Assembly: GCF_026745355.1 (NCBI RefSeq) | Contig: NC_079210.1 | Coordinates: 23,908,268-23,972,267 of the forward strand | DNA from: Beta vulgaris subsp. vulgaris | Taxonomy: Eukaryota > Streptophyta > Magnoliopsida > Caryophyllales > Amaranthaceae | Direction of reading: 5' to 3' | DNA: 64,000 bases | In this document: positions 44,644 through 56,401 of the stretch, one piece after another | Layout: every line of letters starts with the position of its first letter | Position numbering within the stretch: the stretch's first letter is position 1 | Program-made: the position numbers and the translations under genes | Notes under the pieces: generated by a model | What the model was told of the DNA's origin: nothing | Database searches by the model: none | The model's input: the letters and a program-made list of their open reading frames with translations, nothing else

Positions 44644-47146
44644 ATAAATGTAATCCCCCATAATTTTAAACGATTTTAGAAATATATATTTTTATATTTA
44701 AACCCAAATTAGTTTTAAAATGATTTGATTATTTAAAATGGTTGACTATTTTAAAAGTCAAATGAAATTATTTTCATAATGTAATAAAGTTGAAAATAAT
44801 TTTATTGAAAAAGAAGTCTAATGGAATCAAAAATCCTAAAAGGATAAAAAGGAAAAGATTCATATTGATGATTAAAGTCTTAAGTTGATTATCTTATTAA
44901 TCATCAATTTTCACTAGAACTTTATCTCTTTTCCTAAGCCCAAAAAGAGGGAGCCTTATAAATACCTTAATTCTCAATTATTTTATCTCACACAAAAGAA
45001 AATTTTCTCTCTCCTCCTTCTCCTCAATTCACACGGCACTCCCTCTCCTTTTCTCCTTTCACGTTTTCTTCTCCCCTTCTCCAAAAGTTCTTTCTTCTTC
45101 TTCAAGTAATGTTTCTTCTTCAACAAGAAACGTCACAAGCTTTCCTAAAAGATCCAAAATTATTGCAACCGTGTTGTTGTTGGTGTCTGTGGTGGCCGGC
45201 GCCCTTTTCCTCCTCTTTTTGTTGGTTGTTTTCTTTTCTTCCTTCTTAAGATTTCATTAAAGATTATATTTTTTATGTTTTCTATTATTGTTAATCATGC
45301 TTATTAGTTTAAATGACTGTTTTATTAAGTAATTTCGATTCATCTATAGTTTATATTATAAGAAAAATTTCAGATTTATTATTATGCTTAGATTCTTAGT
45401 TTTAATCATGAAAACATGAGATTTTAGGGTTTTAAATTGCTAGAAAACTATAGTAGTATATTATGTACTATGAGATTTACTTAGTATGTGATTTTAAATA
45501 TGATATACATGTTTTAAGGGGGTTTATTAATTTTTAAAGATGCTGTAATTTCAGAAAAGGGTTATTTATAGAGTTTTTAAGAGTTTTAATTACTAGAATA
45601 GTGGTACTATGCTAGGAATTAAAAATAATTCAAGTTTGACACTTAAAATCGATTTTAAAACGTATTTAAAGGGGGTTTTAAATTATTTAAAGCTGCTGTA
45701 ATTTTTATTTAAAGTTATTAATTTTAGTTACCTTGTTTTCTAAGCGGAGAATATCTCGTAGGGAACTTTTAACGGATTAAAAGTGTCCTACAGGCTAGTA
45801 TACACGAGGTACGTACATAATTACGTGCTATGTGGCTTAGTATCATGTTCTAAGGAAGATTTAAATTTTAGTATCATGTATAGGAACCTACTTTGTTCAT
45901 ATATGTGATTTTTGGAAATTATTTTACATGTTTTATGCCTCTGTGCAACATGTGACTTGGAATTTATTATGAATATCGAATTATATGTTTGTATGGAATA
46001 ATTGATGCAAGCATGTCAAGAAAGTTTATTTATTAATTCGCATGAAGAATTAGTATATGTTATAGAAGTTGAATCATGTTATTCATGTATTCTTTGAGAA
46101 GTATTATTTTATTATCTTATGAGGACCGTGGACCTTATTTGGTAAGTTTACAAGTTATGCCTATATAAAGGTAAGATTATTGTTGGCTAGGTTCAACAAG
46201 TAAATAAAGTTGAGATTAAAAAGGATAGTATTCTTGGATTGTAAGTTGTGATCACTTGTTAAATCCAAAGATAAAAGAAGTTCAGTTGTGACTGTCTGAT
46301 TATTATTTATGTGCTATTGGTATGTGTGTGTCAACACAAGTAATAATATGTAAATAACGTAAAGTGTAACGAGAATAGTTATAGACTTTAGACTGGTGCA
46401 CGTCTAGAGTTGGACATTAAGGGTTGGGGTTATGGTGAGCGTGCCATAGCTTTTCTAGGAATGGATTGATCACCAACCCTCTTTTATTTCAAAGGTTCCT
46501 CGATATCGCAGGTCACTCTGAAATGCGGAGTCGCGCCCGTATTTCACATTAGTAGGCAAGACAACTCGTTCCAATAACTATTCCATTTAAAGGAAGAAAT
46601 GATGTTTAGAGTCTAGTTCAGTAAAAGTTGTCTGCAGAATATTATATGTTTATATTATTATGTATCCCTGCATGTTAATTATGTAGTATCATGTTTAGGA
46701 CTAATTATATTTGGTATGTAGTACTCAGCTTTGTTGATTACGTGCTTTGTTTGTGTGTGTGATCATGGCTTTGCCTATTGATCCTGTGATGATCCTTCTG
46801 GTGAGCAGAGTCGATATAACATTGACATTACAGGTTCGTAGATGTGCGTCTCATTGGGAATCTGGAGTGGAGAGTCTGTGTATCTAGCATAGTTTAATTT
46901 CTGCTTTCGTAGAAACATGTTTTATTTCAGTGGTTGATTATTTAAGTTGGTTTTTTAAGTTCTAAACATTTTTCATTTACTTATTGAGTTTTAATAAAGT
47001 TAAAGATTAGTTAATGATTTTCCGCTGCAAAATTGTGAATAAGCCGATACGTTACCACACGGGCGATAATACTTGGGTAATTCTCTACTTGTGTATTTAT
47101 AAAAGAATTTTCTAGAAAGGGAGAATTATCGGGGTGTTACAATAAA
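44644..47146. mobile_element. Solo LTR, 2493 bp, TSD ATAAA
   Basis: The LTR runs 44649-47141, from TGTAATCCCCCATAATTTTA to GAATTATCGGGGTGTTACA, an inverted TGTAA(C/T)..CCCC end pair. It is flanked by perfect ATAAA copies (44644-44648 and 47142-47146). There is no internal region, so it arose by LTR-LTR recombination. The length and the TGTAACACCCC-like ends suggest a Ty3-gypsy chromovirus of the Tekay/Del group; that lineage call is from general knowledge. Confidence 0.9.
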
Positions 47147-47280
47147 TTTAAGATTTTATGTTATTTCTCCTAAAATAAGGGTGAAAATATTTACATTAAT
47201 CTATCGAATAAATGATATAAAAGTTAAGAATATAAAAAATAAGTATATATATATATATGTAAATTTTAATTTGCTATCAG

Positions 47281-47690
47281 ACTCGTGCAATTTGCATGAA
47301 AAATTTTGTTCCATAAATTTAAAAAGTTATGATACTTTTTCCTAAATCATTGTATGAATAGTATATTGTGATTTATAGTTTTATAATCATGTATTAAATA
47401 CTTTGAAAATGGCTTATGACCCGTGTGTTTAGCAGTTGATGTAATTAATATCATTGTGTATCACGTAACTTAGCATCTTTTTTTACAAAAAAAAGTTCAT
47501 TGAAATTTTTTCGCTTTGCCCACTACTTCATTTAGAAGATTAGTTTAGATCACAAATTGACCACCTCTCGTGCTCAATCATTGAGCCACTTTTGTTCCTG
47601 CTTCCTACATTCCCTCTCACCTCCTCTATATCGTGCTACCTTACACCACCATTGCATTAGGCATACCCTGGACACTATTGTTTGCAATCT
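47281..47690. repeat. About 400-bp repeat, copy 2
   Basis: Homologous to 44204-44616 (GTGCAATTTGCATGAAAAAT at the start, then TTTATAATCATGTATTAAA and GTTGATGTAATTAAT), diverged by substitutions and small indels. Confidence 0.75.
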
Positions 47691-48109
47691 ACATGTACTT
47701 TATTCCCATTCACTTTGTATACATTTCTTCTATTGATTTTGTGATTCGTTGATGGATATTGTTTTATTTACAAGGAGGTAAATTACCATACTGAGTTTTC
47801 ATTGATAAAATTAGAAAGTTTACATGGATGTGGTGAAAAACTTAAAGTTGTGGTACCAATGTACCCATTGACTTGAAATTAACTAATCTTTAGTTAAATT
47901 TTTGAAAACTCATGTGTTTGAGTATCTTGTATTAGTTCGTCTTTAATTTAATTGTGGTTTTTTTTTAAAAATGAAAACACATTTTTTATTAATATGGTTA
48001 AAATTTCGGAAAATTGGATCGGAGTATTACTTTTAGGGTGAAACATTTTATGAAGTATTATTTTTAGATTCATGCATTGATTATTCATTGATATTTTGTT
48101 GTGGACGGT

Positions 48110-48300
48110 AAGGATGTCAGCGGGTAATTGACCCTACCCGGATCTGTGGATCCAGATCCCATTTTAGCGTATCTAGATCCTCAAATTTTGGACTCGACGG
48201 ATCCTGGTAGGATCTAGATCCTAGTTTCAAAAAAAACGTTATGCAGGGAGTCCTAAATTATTACCCAGATCCAGATCCAATACCCGTTTTGTTTAAAGTT
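48110..48300. repeat. GGATCTAGATCC word repeat block
   Basis: About 190 bp in which GGATC, GATCCAGATCC and GGATCTAGATCC recur on both strands. Another member of the GC-word class, probably an end of a decayed non-autonomous element. Confidence 0.6.
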
Positions 48301-48984
48301 ATTTTAAAATATATAATTAAAAGGGTAAAGCTCAATGTTAAAATCTTAATGTTATTTATGCTTGGATTTGTTGTATTAAGGTTGAATGCTTCTTTAATTT
48401 CGACAAATGAAATGCTAAATGGCCTAGTTTTGTCCTTTAAAATCTATAATTATTGTGAAAATTATGGTCGTTTTAAAAAAATAGGCACTACAAGAAAAAT
48501 AACATTGGGCTACGTTTTTTTCCTCACCCATAAAGAAAATTCCGTCGCCTATTGTTTGTGCGACAAATATTATTTCGACAAAAATTCGTCGCCGTAGGTC
48601 CGACGCCCATAGTAAGGGCGTCGAAAAGTTTGATTTCGTCGCCCATATGAACTGTAATGGGCCATGGTGTAGTTTTCGTAGCCCAAAGTAAATGGCGTCG
48701 AAATCCTTGACTTCGTCGCCCATGTGAAGTATAATGGGCTATGGTGTGGCTTTTTCGTAGCCCATTATTGTGCGTTAAAAAGTGTATTTTGTAGCCATAT
48801 TCCAGAAAGCACCTCAATGATTTCTCTTTCTTCTTTTCAAACTATGACTACATTTTATAATTTCATATCCCATACTATACTTTTGGTACGGTTTTTAACA
48901 ATCCTGGCCTATTTTCTGAGAGGATGGAACACAAAATATTCTTGCCCACATTACGTCACCTGTTATAAATAGGATTTTGCATAT

Positions 48985-50089
48985 AACATAAACCAAACTC
49001 AACTAATGCAATACATTTAAGTGCCCAAGTATACCAACGAAAATACTAACTTTTAACAATTTAATAGTAACCAGTAAGCCTAAATATGGCAATACATTTC
49101 TATCCATAGTATTGCAAATGCCGGAAAATAGTATATTCAAAAATATTATATTGCCAAAATCCAAAAAAGGGGAACATAACCCTTATATTAATTTGATATC
49201 GATGTCCTTAATTAGTTGATCATCGTTTGTACCCAACTTTATACCATCTTCCTTCAATGATCTTCAAAAAGAATAACAATCATGTTAGAAAGAGACAAGA
49301 AAAGTATAACCATTGTCTAGTTGGTATATTCTTTACAACTAAAAATTTGAAGAATACTAATTCACATGAAAACAACAATCACCTCACTAGTATGCCCGAT
49401 TTTAATTTATTTAGCAAAGTTGTGTTTAAAGAACTTGATGCAATGAAGGGAATATATAGAATACCAAATATACCTCTCAAAAGGAGAAACATCCAAATTG
49501 CTTCCTAAAGACCATCAAATTTAGTGGCCTCTGGAAGAAGAAATGTAATTATATCATTAAGACATGTGAACTAGAAGGATATATCAATATATAAACAAAG
49601 CACAGCTCAATACCAAATTTTTCATATCAGAGTCAAAACTAACAAAATCTACCTAATGCTTTTTCTGAATTACGAAAGGAAGAAAAGAACAAAAAACAAG
49701 CCATAGAAAGCACTAAAAAAACATCAAAGTCAAAACTAAAGTCTATAAGAAGTCCTAAAGCAATTAATGCTACAAGCAGGGCATTCTCAATATATCGAGA
49801 ATGACCTCCACTTCTCTAATAAGTGATAAATATGTAAATGATTGTCTATCCACCAACTAACCTAGATCATATCATACTAGAAAAGTCATGACCACAAACT
49901 AGTACTTATCCAATAATATAACTACTGCTCAAAAAAGTCCAAAAGTCTACCAAGTAAACAACCAATGTCAAGTGTCACTAACCAAGTCATGATCAAAAGG
50001 GTGCAAATTTCAAGTATCAACAATCTCGTCCAAATGTCTACCAAGTTTACAACTTTATCTTTAGAAAAGCAAAAAAAGAAGTCTGTTAG
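48985..50089. other. CACTA interior without recognised coding
   Basis: AT-rich, with one short lysine/asparagine-rich plus-strand frame (49227-49508) that shows no family resemblance. Probably the 3' part of the CACTA element. Confidence 0.5.
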
Positions 50090-50129
50090 GGAGTTATATA
50101 CTATTAAACTAAAAGCATGGAAAGTATAT

Positions 50130-51200
50130 GTTTTAGGAGAATGAAAAACATACCTTGCTGTTGCCTCTTTTTTTCATAATTTCCAATAATTGCTTCATTA
50201 AATCCTTTTTCATTTTGGCTTCTCTTGAGATGCTTTCTTCCCTCAATCTCTTCTCTCTTTCAAGACTTTCTAACTTCAGGTTCTCCATTTCTTCCTTAAG
50301 CATTTTGTTGTCAGATTGCAAATTTGAAACTTTTGTGCGATTTTTCACCTTTTCTTGTTGTAATTGTTGGATTTCATCTCTAACCTCATTAGAGTTTGCT
50401 CTTATGGATCTTTTGGGTGGCTTAGGCCGAACACCAAGCCCTTTTATGTATCCGGAGCAATCTTTGAAAACTTTAGGGTAGGCTTCCATTGGTGTCAGAT
50501 CATCTTTACCATTTCCTGCACTTCCTTTGTATGCAATTCTTTCAAGGCATTCAAATTCGTTTTAGCAACAGGGTCAATAATCCACTCCCCTGATTCACAT
50601 TTTTTTTATAAGAATTCATCAATATCCAATGTCACAACTTAATCTCGCCCAAATCTAAAGGTAATTGAGATAATTAGTACATATACCTATGGGTCTTGTC
50701 ATATAGCTTGACATATATATGTTCATCATCTTGATCTTGAGCGGCATCATCACCCTCTTGTGTGGGTTGAGTTTGGGTTGGTGGAGCATTCAACTATAAT
50801 AATAAAAAATACTTTAAAATTAGTTATTTTCATGTGTTTCATATGAATATTAGCATTACCTAGACACTACATAACATTTCTTCAAAGATTCGAGATGTGG
50901 ACTTTGCTCCACAACGATGCTTCACTATACTTGCAAAAAAAAAAAAAAATTATCATAAAGGAGTATCGCAAGATTAAAAAAAAACAACATGCAATGACAT
51001 TTCACCTTTTGCTTGGGATCATTCCAACAGTCTTCAACTAGCCAATCCCAATTAGTTTTATCAATTTCAGCAGGTCTATTACGTTTTGCTTCATCAATTG
51101 TAAAGCCAACACAAAATTCCCCCTTAAGTCGGTATCGCAAACCTCTAAACAAAGAGGCACACTGAGTTTTCAATGCAGATTTGACATGAATGTCACCAAC
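50130..51200 (-). pseudogene. CACTA second-gene protein (Transposase_24-like), partial
   Basis: Minus-strand pieces: about 51173-50990 reads GLRYRLKGEFCVGFTI, then KTNWDWLVEDCWNDPKQK; about 50605-50500 reads SGEWIIDPVAKTN and LKELHTKE; 50489-50133 reads EAYPKVFKDCSGYIKGLGVR, then a long coiled coil (about residues 40-108) rich in Glu, Lys, Leu and Arg. This layout fits the Ptta/En/Spm plant transposase family, a DNA-binding accessory protein of CACTA elements. A TGA near 50493 and missing upstream exons suggest decay, although splicing could bypass the stop. TNP2 sequence was not found here. Confidence 0.65.
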
Positions 51201-51365
51201 AATGCATGGAAAATTCCATTATGCCTATACACATTTTCACAACACAGGTGCATGTAAAAAAATACTACCCATGATCTAAGCAACATAATAGAAAAAATAT
51301 ACATTTTCACAATGATTCTTTTTTGGATCTACATTTTCCTATCTTTGGATCTCATTATAGCATAC

Positions 51366-53292
51366 TGTAACAGCCCGCTCTTCCGAGCTGCTAATGAAAC
51401 ACACTCGACAACCATAAACAACAATTAACTCTTAATTAAATTACTCCGTAGCGGAAAAATATCCTTAATTACACAAATATCTCGACTGAATTCTCAAATA
51501 TTATATACAACGAAATATAATAATTATTCTCAAATCAACTATCTAAATATAAACTCAATCCTTAATCTCGGACGACATCATAATCTTGCTTCACTTCCAT
51601 TCTCGAGCTCTTGATACCAAACCTGCAAATTCAGAGAAGAAATACAAACAAACAAAATTCCAAAATGAGTGGAAAACTCGTAACCTTTACTTCAGCCCGT
51701 TATAAACATTTTATTTCTCAAATCATTTTCATCTCAGTACAACGCTGGCATAGCTCACTCTCTTAAACAAATCAGTGACAAGTACGGGCTTTGGACAAAG
51801 GACAAACACTGCCTCCAAGGTTCGTTATAGAGCCCAGCAATACTACCCCCAAGGTTCGTTGTGGAGCGTAGCCGACCATATTTGGTCAAAAGAAGTAACC
51901 ATCCTCTACCTATACCTTGCCCACTTACTATTTTTAGTTCATAAACTAAGCCAGCAAAACATTTGCATATTCATAATCAATCAATGACATTTCATCATCA
52001 TGTTCATATCTATGGCCATAGTACGAACTTAAGTATCAAAAACATAATAGAGATCCACACACAGGGGCATGAGTAAATGATTTTACTGAACATAAAAGTT
52101 ACCTTATACGCATCACCGATCCCTTAGTAATTCACCACCAAGAATAATCATGGGCAATTGATCGCCAACTCTAACTTGAACTCCACAATAATATACCTCA
52201 CAACAATAACAATAATCAATAACCAAACTTAGACTAATCTAAACTAGAAATCATAATCACAACTAATTCCCAATTTGGAAATCCTTTACAACCATAATTC
52301 CAAACTCTAAATCTTAAATTCTTTAAACCGATTCTACCTCTTAGAAACATAAACCTAACTAAAACTAAGACTCAATCCTATAACTCAATCCAATTACCAC
52401 AATCAATAGCCAATTCTAAACTTCCCAATACAAGTCATAATTCTAAATTATTGAAATAAACAAACCAAAGTTAGCTAACAACTTACTTAAACTAATAAGA
52501 ACATCCATAAGAAAACAGAAAGACAGAGCAACAACTCCACAACAACTAAGTTTCTTGAAACAAATCTAATCAAAGACAAATACAAATAATGTTTCTAACT
52601 TACTTAAATTTGATTTCAAATTGAAATAGATGAACTTTTCGCAAAACAATGAAGAAATCATATTGCAAGACAATTATCAAAAGCCAAACAACAACCTCCA
52701 CAACAAGAAATAGCTACAGCAACAATAACAACAACGCAGCGACGACAACAACAAACCACAACAACTTGGGATTGAATTATGAATAAAAAGGCTCTGAAAT
52801 AAAAACAAAGAGGTAAATTTACCTCTGCTCTAGTAGGAGCAGCGAAGAACAGGGGAAAAACAGAACAAGGGTGATCTTTCAGCCCACGCCACCACCGAAA
52901 TCGGAGACAGAAAATAGCAGCGGCACACCACCATAACGACCACCACTACCAAAAAGAGGAGAAAAGGAGCGGAGAACAAGCAGCGACACGAGCAGCACCG
53001 CACACACTACCGCGACGAGGAGGCGAGAATACACGACAAGGGACTAGCGCAGCAGCAGTACCGCACCAAGGGGAACAAATAGCTCCGACGAGCTTCATGA
53101 ACACCGGTGAGGCAACGACGGAGGAGAGAGAGAAAGTGTTTCGGGTTTTTAGTTTTGGGGGTTGGGGTTTTGGGTTTCACGATTTAAGATTTTTTCAGGA
53201 GAGAGTTGTTTTGGTTTGGGTTTTTTAAGTTTAATCTTGTATTGACCGACCAAGGAAACGGGGAGGTAGATTGGTTTTGGTGTTTTGCCAAA
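51366..53292 (-). mobile_element. Partial retrotransposon LTR
   Basis: The low end TGTAACAGCCCGCTCTTCC is the reverse of an LTR 3' end (...GGGCTGTTACA). The interior has LTR-like features also seen in the solo LTR at 44649, including an AT-rich half and a GC-rich block (about 52830-53110). The other end is missing where the Helitron begins at 53293. There are no coding domains. Whether it was a solo LTR or part of a full element cannot be told. Confidence 0.6.
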
Positions 53293-53331
53293 CTAGTTTT
53301 AGGACCCGTGCATAATGCACGGGTGTATTTA

Positions 53332-54454
53332 TCTCTATTATATAAGGGATGGGAGGAGCAATGGTGTCCTCTTTTGGAATGCCTATTTTGCCCCCCCCTT
53401 CTCTTTCTAAATTACAAAAGGAATGTCAAAATCAAAATCGACACTCAAAGAAAACTAACGAAAATTAATTTAAAACACTCATTCACAAATCACTTAAAAG
53501 AAGAAACTTTACAAACCACTCATACAATTGAGAAAATCACGTTATAAAAATCGCGCAAATCACTCAAATAATCAGGAAACTTTATTAAAACTCAAAATTA
53601 ACATATAAACTAAAACTAATAACCTAGAACATCAATACATTTACAAAAATTTGCTTACAAATCACTATTCTCAAGAACCATTCACAATTACATACTCACA
53701 AAAGTTACCTATAAACACAAATCTGAGAAAAACATATGATTTTAACAGCGATATCACACATTCATCCATCGGCAATTTGCGAACTTCCAAAAAGGTACAT
53801 AATTCTTTTAAGCTTCAAAATTATTGCATATTAGTGAAATAAACAATAGCAACTTAGTCGACTGTTATGTAGTTAAAAAATGGAGATGATAGTAATGAGT
53901 TCAAAAGGGCTTTTATACAATCAGACTTAAATTTAATTTATTTTCATATAAAATAAATTTATTTTTTTCTTAAAAAATGCTCATATTAAAATTTTTGCCC
54001 AAAATTTTTGCAAAAAATCCATGTTCAGAAATAAATTCTGAAAAAAAAAACAATATCAAACTTTTTGCGAACAACTTTTGCAAAAATCCATTTTCCAGGA
54101 AAAAAAAAAACTACATTAATTTGCGAAAAGTAACGATTTTTGTTTTTCTAAAAAAAAAAAATTACAATATCAAATTGTGTATGAAAAATTTAAAATTTCA
54201 TTTCAAATATAATTGAAGCTCAAAGTGTTAATATTTAGAAAAGGACAAGATTTAAAATGATGAAAATTTTAAATATATATCAATGTGTGAAAACAGACTT
54301 TAGAAGTTAGATAAGGAAAAAAACTGAAATTAGTTTATACTTTCCGGTTACAATTTTGGGATCATGGATCAAATTTTACCCTTGCTAATGCCCCAAAAAG
54401 GTAGAATTTATTTTTTTTTAAAATGAGGCACGCATCGCGTGCGTAAATTGCTAG
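53332..54454 (+). mobile_element. Non-autonomous Helitron nested in a Helitron, 1123 bp
   Basis: Begins A|TCTCTATTATATAAGGG at 53332 and ends with hairpin GCACGCATCGCGTGC, then GTAAATTG, CTAG (54454) and T. Ends match the family copies at 41779-42970 in the opposite orientation. There is no coding. The related sequence at 43679 lacks it, which shows the empty site. Confidence 0.92.
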
Positions 54455-54585
54455 TAGCTTTATAACATAAGTAAATTAAGTCACATAATAAAGACGAAAC
54501 GAATAATACAATTTCACGAATTGTACATGTAATTGTGGTAATGAGAAGGAAGTACAAATAAAACCAAAAGCGCTTAACTCAAACT

Positions 54586-56300
54586 AAATGTTTGCAAACA
54601 CTTCCTTGTAGACTACATTTGTTGTAGTTGTACGCACACCGTGTCCTTTATCAAAGGGGAGGATCTTGAGAACTTTTTTGCTCGTAACTCTGGATAAGGC
54701 AACATAAAATTGACCATGGCTGAAAACAGGTCTCGGGAGATACAGACCTACATGGACAATGAATGTCCTTGACTTTTATTTATAGTCATAGCAAAACAAA
54801 CCATTAAAGGAAACTGACGTCTCTGAAATCTGATAGGAAATTTAGTCGAGTCAGACGGGGTGATTGTCATTCTTGGGATAAAAACCTTTGCTCCGACATT
54901 ACTTCCAGATATAACAGTTGCTTCAATAACACGATTGCCTAAATGTTTAACGACTAACCTCGTGCCATTACATAACCCAGATGTTTGATCAATATTCCTT
55001 AGCAGCATAACTGGAGCACCAACCTTTAATCGTATGCTATGATTTGGGAGACCAGAGCACCTTATCGCATTGAGGAATTCAGTGGAGTACATTTCATGTA
55101 CTCCGAAGTTAACCTCCTCTTTGCTTATAGCGTCCGAACTCAAATACACTTTCTCTTCTCCGTGAATGGTAGATAGAACATGATCATTGACTATCTCGAC
55201 TATCTCATTCGTAGGGGCCAAAATTGCTCGTTCTTGGAAATATTTAGCTTCCCAAATATGTTCATGTAGGTTCGGATAAGTGCTATCAACAATTGCTGAA
55301 ATTGGATCGAGGCCTGGATCTATAAGAATATCTTTTACAACCTCAATTACAGCTTTTCCATCATTAGGACCTCCGGCCTTGCCGTCTCCTACGCTTAGTA
55401 TCCACTCCGAAAATTCTCGCAGTTCATCAGCAGAAGATTTAGAAGAACCCGATTGAAGTCTCATATTGCGAGTAAGCGTTAGGACCTTACACGAATCCCA
55501 CAAGTAAGACGAATTAACGGTAGCAAACACGATATCTTGCCTCATTCCCTTTGGTACAACTGGTAATATCTGACGTAGATCACCACCAAACACCATAACT
55601 TTACCCCCAAACGGCCGATGCGTGTTTCTCCTATCAACTAACCTCATTATGTCTCTCAAACTTCTATCAAGTGCTTCGAAGCAGTACTTATGCATCATGG
55701 GCGCTTCATCCCATATAATAAGCTTTGTCTTGATGAGAAGATCGGCTAAATCCGACCCAGGACGAATTCCGGCACATGTAGAATTCTCAGTTACATTCAG
55801 AGGGATACCAAATCTCAAATGCGCCGTTCTTCCCCGTGGAAGGAGGAGAGAAGCAATTCCACTCGAAGCTACATGCAATACAATTTCGCCCATCTTCCTT
55901 ACTGCGGCACATAATGTCTTACAGACATATGTTTTTCCGGTACCTCCGTAGTCGTAGACGAAAAACACACCTCCTTCTTGACTCGACACAGCATCCATTA
56001 CTCTGCGATAAATGATGCACTGGTCATCAGTTAGACCCTTAACAATTTATCGTGTTCCAACGTCATCTCCTCTATGTCGTAAGAAAGCTCATCTGCGATA
56101 GCTTGTTTTGTCCTTCAAACATGATTAGTTCATCCGGAAACGGCATCTCACTAAATCTACGCAAGCTGCTGCCATTACTTTGGAGCATGGTTTCAATCTC
56201 CGCCAACGCAAACGCTTCGATTTGATCGTCTGTTAACTGTAGGTCTGCGAAAACATAAATTAAAATTACACAGCAGTAACGTGTACTAAATATGCACATT
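54586..56300 (-). pseudogene. Helitron PIF1-like helicase region
   Basis: The 5'-to-3' helicase half of the Helitron RepHel protein, thought to unwind DNA during rolling-circle transposition. The main open part (55998-54748, 416 codons) has Walker A DYGGTGKT at its start, Walker B LIIWDEAPM (about 55720), GGDLRQILPVVP (about 55575), LTRNMRL (about 55470), LCNGTRLVVKHLGNR (about 54970) and AMTINKSQGHSLS near the end. A one-base shift near 54755 separates the last motif, LPRPVFSHGQFYVALSRV, and a final VFANI stop (about 54588). Upstream, TDDQIEAFALAEIE (about 56230) is joined through another shift and stop near 56045. Otherwise well preserved. Confidence 0.9.
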
Positions 56301-56401
56301 TATTAATAATATATATAGTAACTATTTTCAGGATATGTTGATAGTTGTGTACCTTTATTTTCCTGAATATCGCGCTGCTTGTACAAAATGTCATCAGACA
56401 G

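Larger units (their letters stand above)
48486..51360 (-). mobile_element. Second CACTA element, one terminus visible
   Basis: CACTACAAGAAAAATAAC at 48486 is a standard plant CACTA terminus. It is followed (to about 48780) by subterminal repeats with GTCGCCCAT, ATGGGC(C/T)ATGG and TTCGTAGCCCA in both orientations. Transposase-like coding lies further in on the minus strand, so this is the 3' end. The possible 3-bp target copy is AGG (48483-48485). No opposite terminus is found before the LTR at 51366, so the element is truncated or split; the upper bound is approximate. Confidence 0.78.

Noticed and set aside
51366..53292. Complete solo LTR
   Set aside because: The end at 51366 is good but no matching second end or CATAC duplication is found; called partial.
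53206..54216. Plus-strand frames of 60-113 codons
   Set aside because: They lie in LTR and Helitron non-coding sequence and are lysine/asparagine-rich by base composition.
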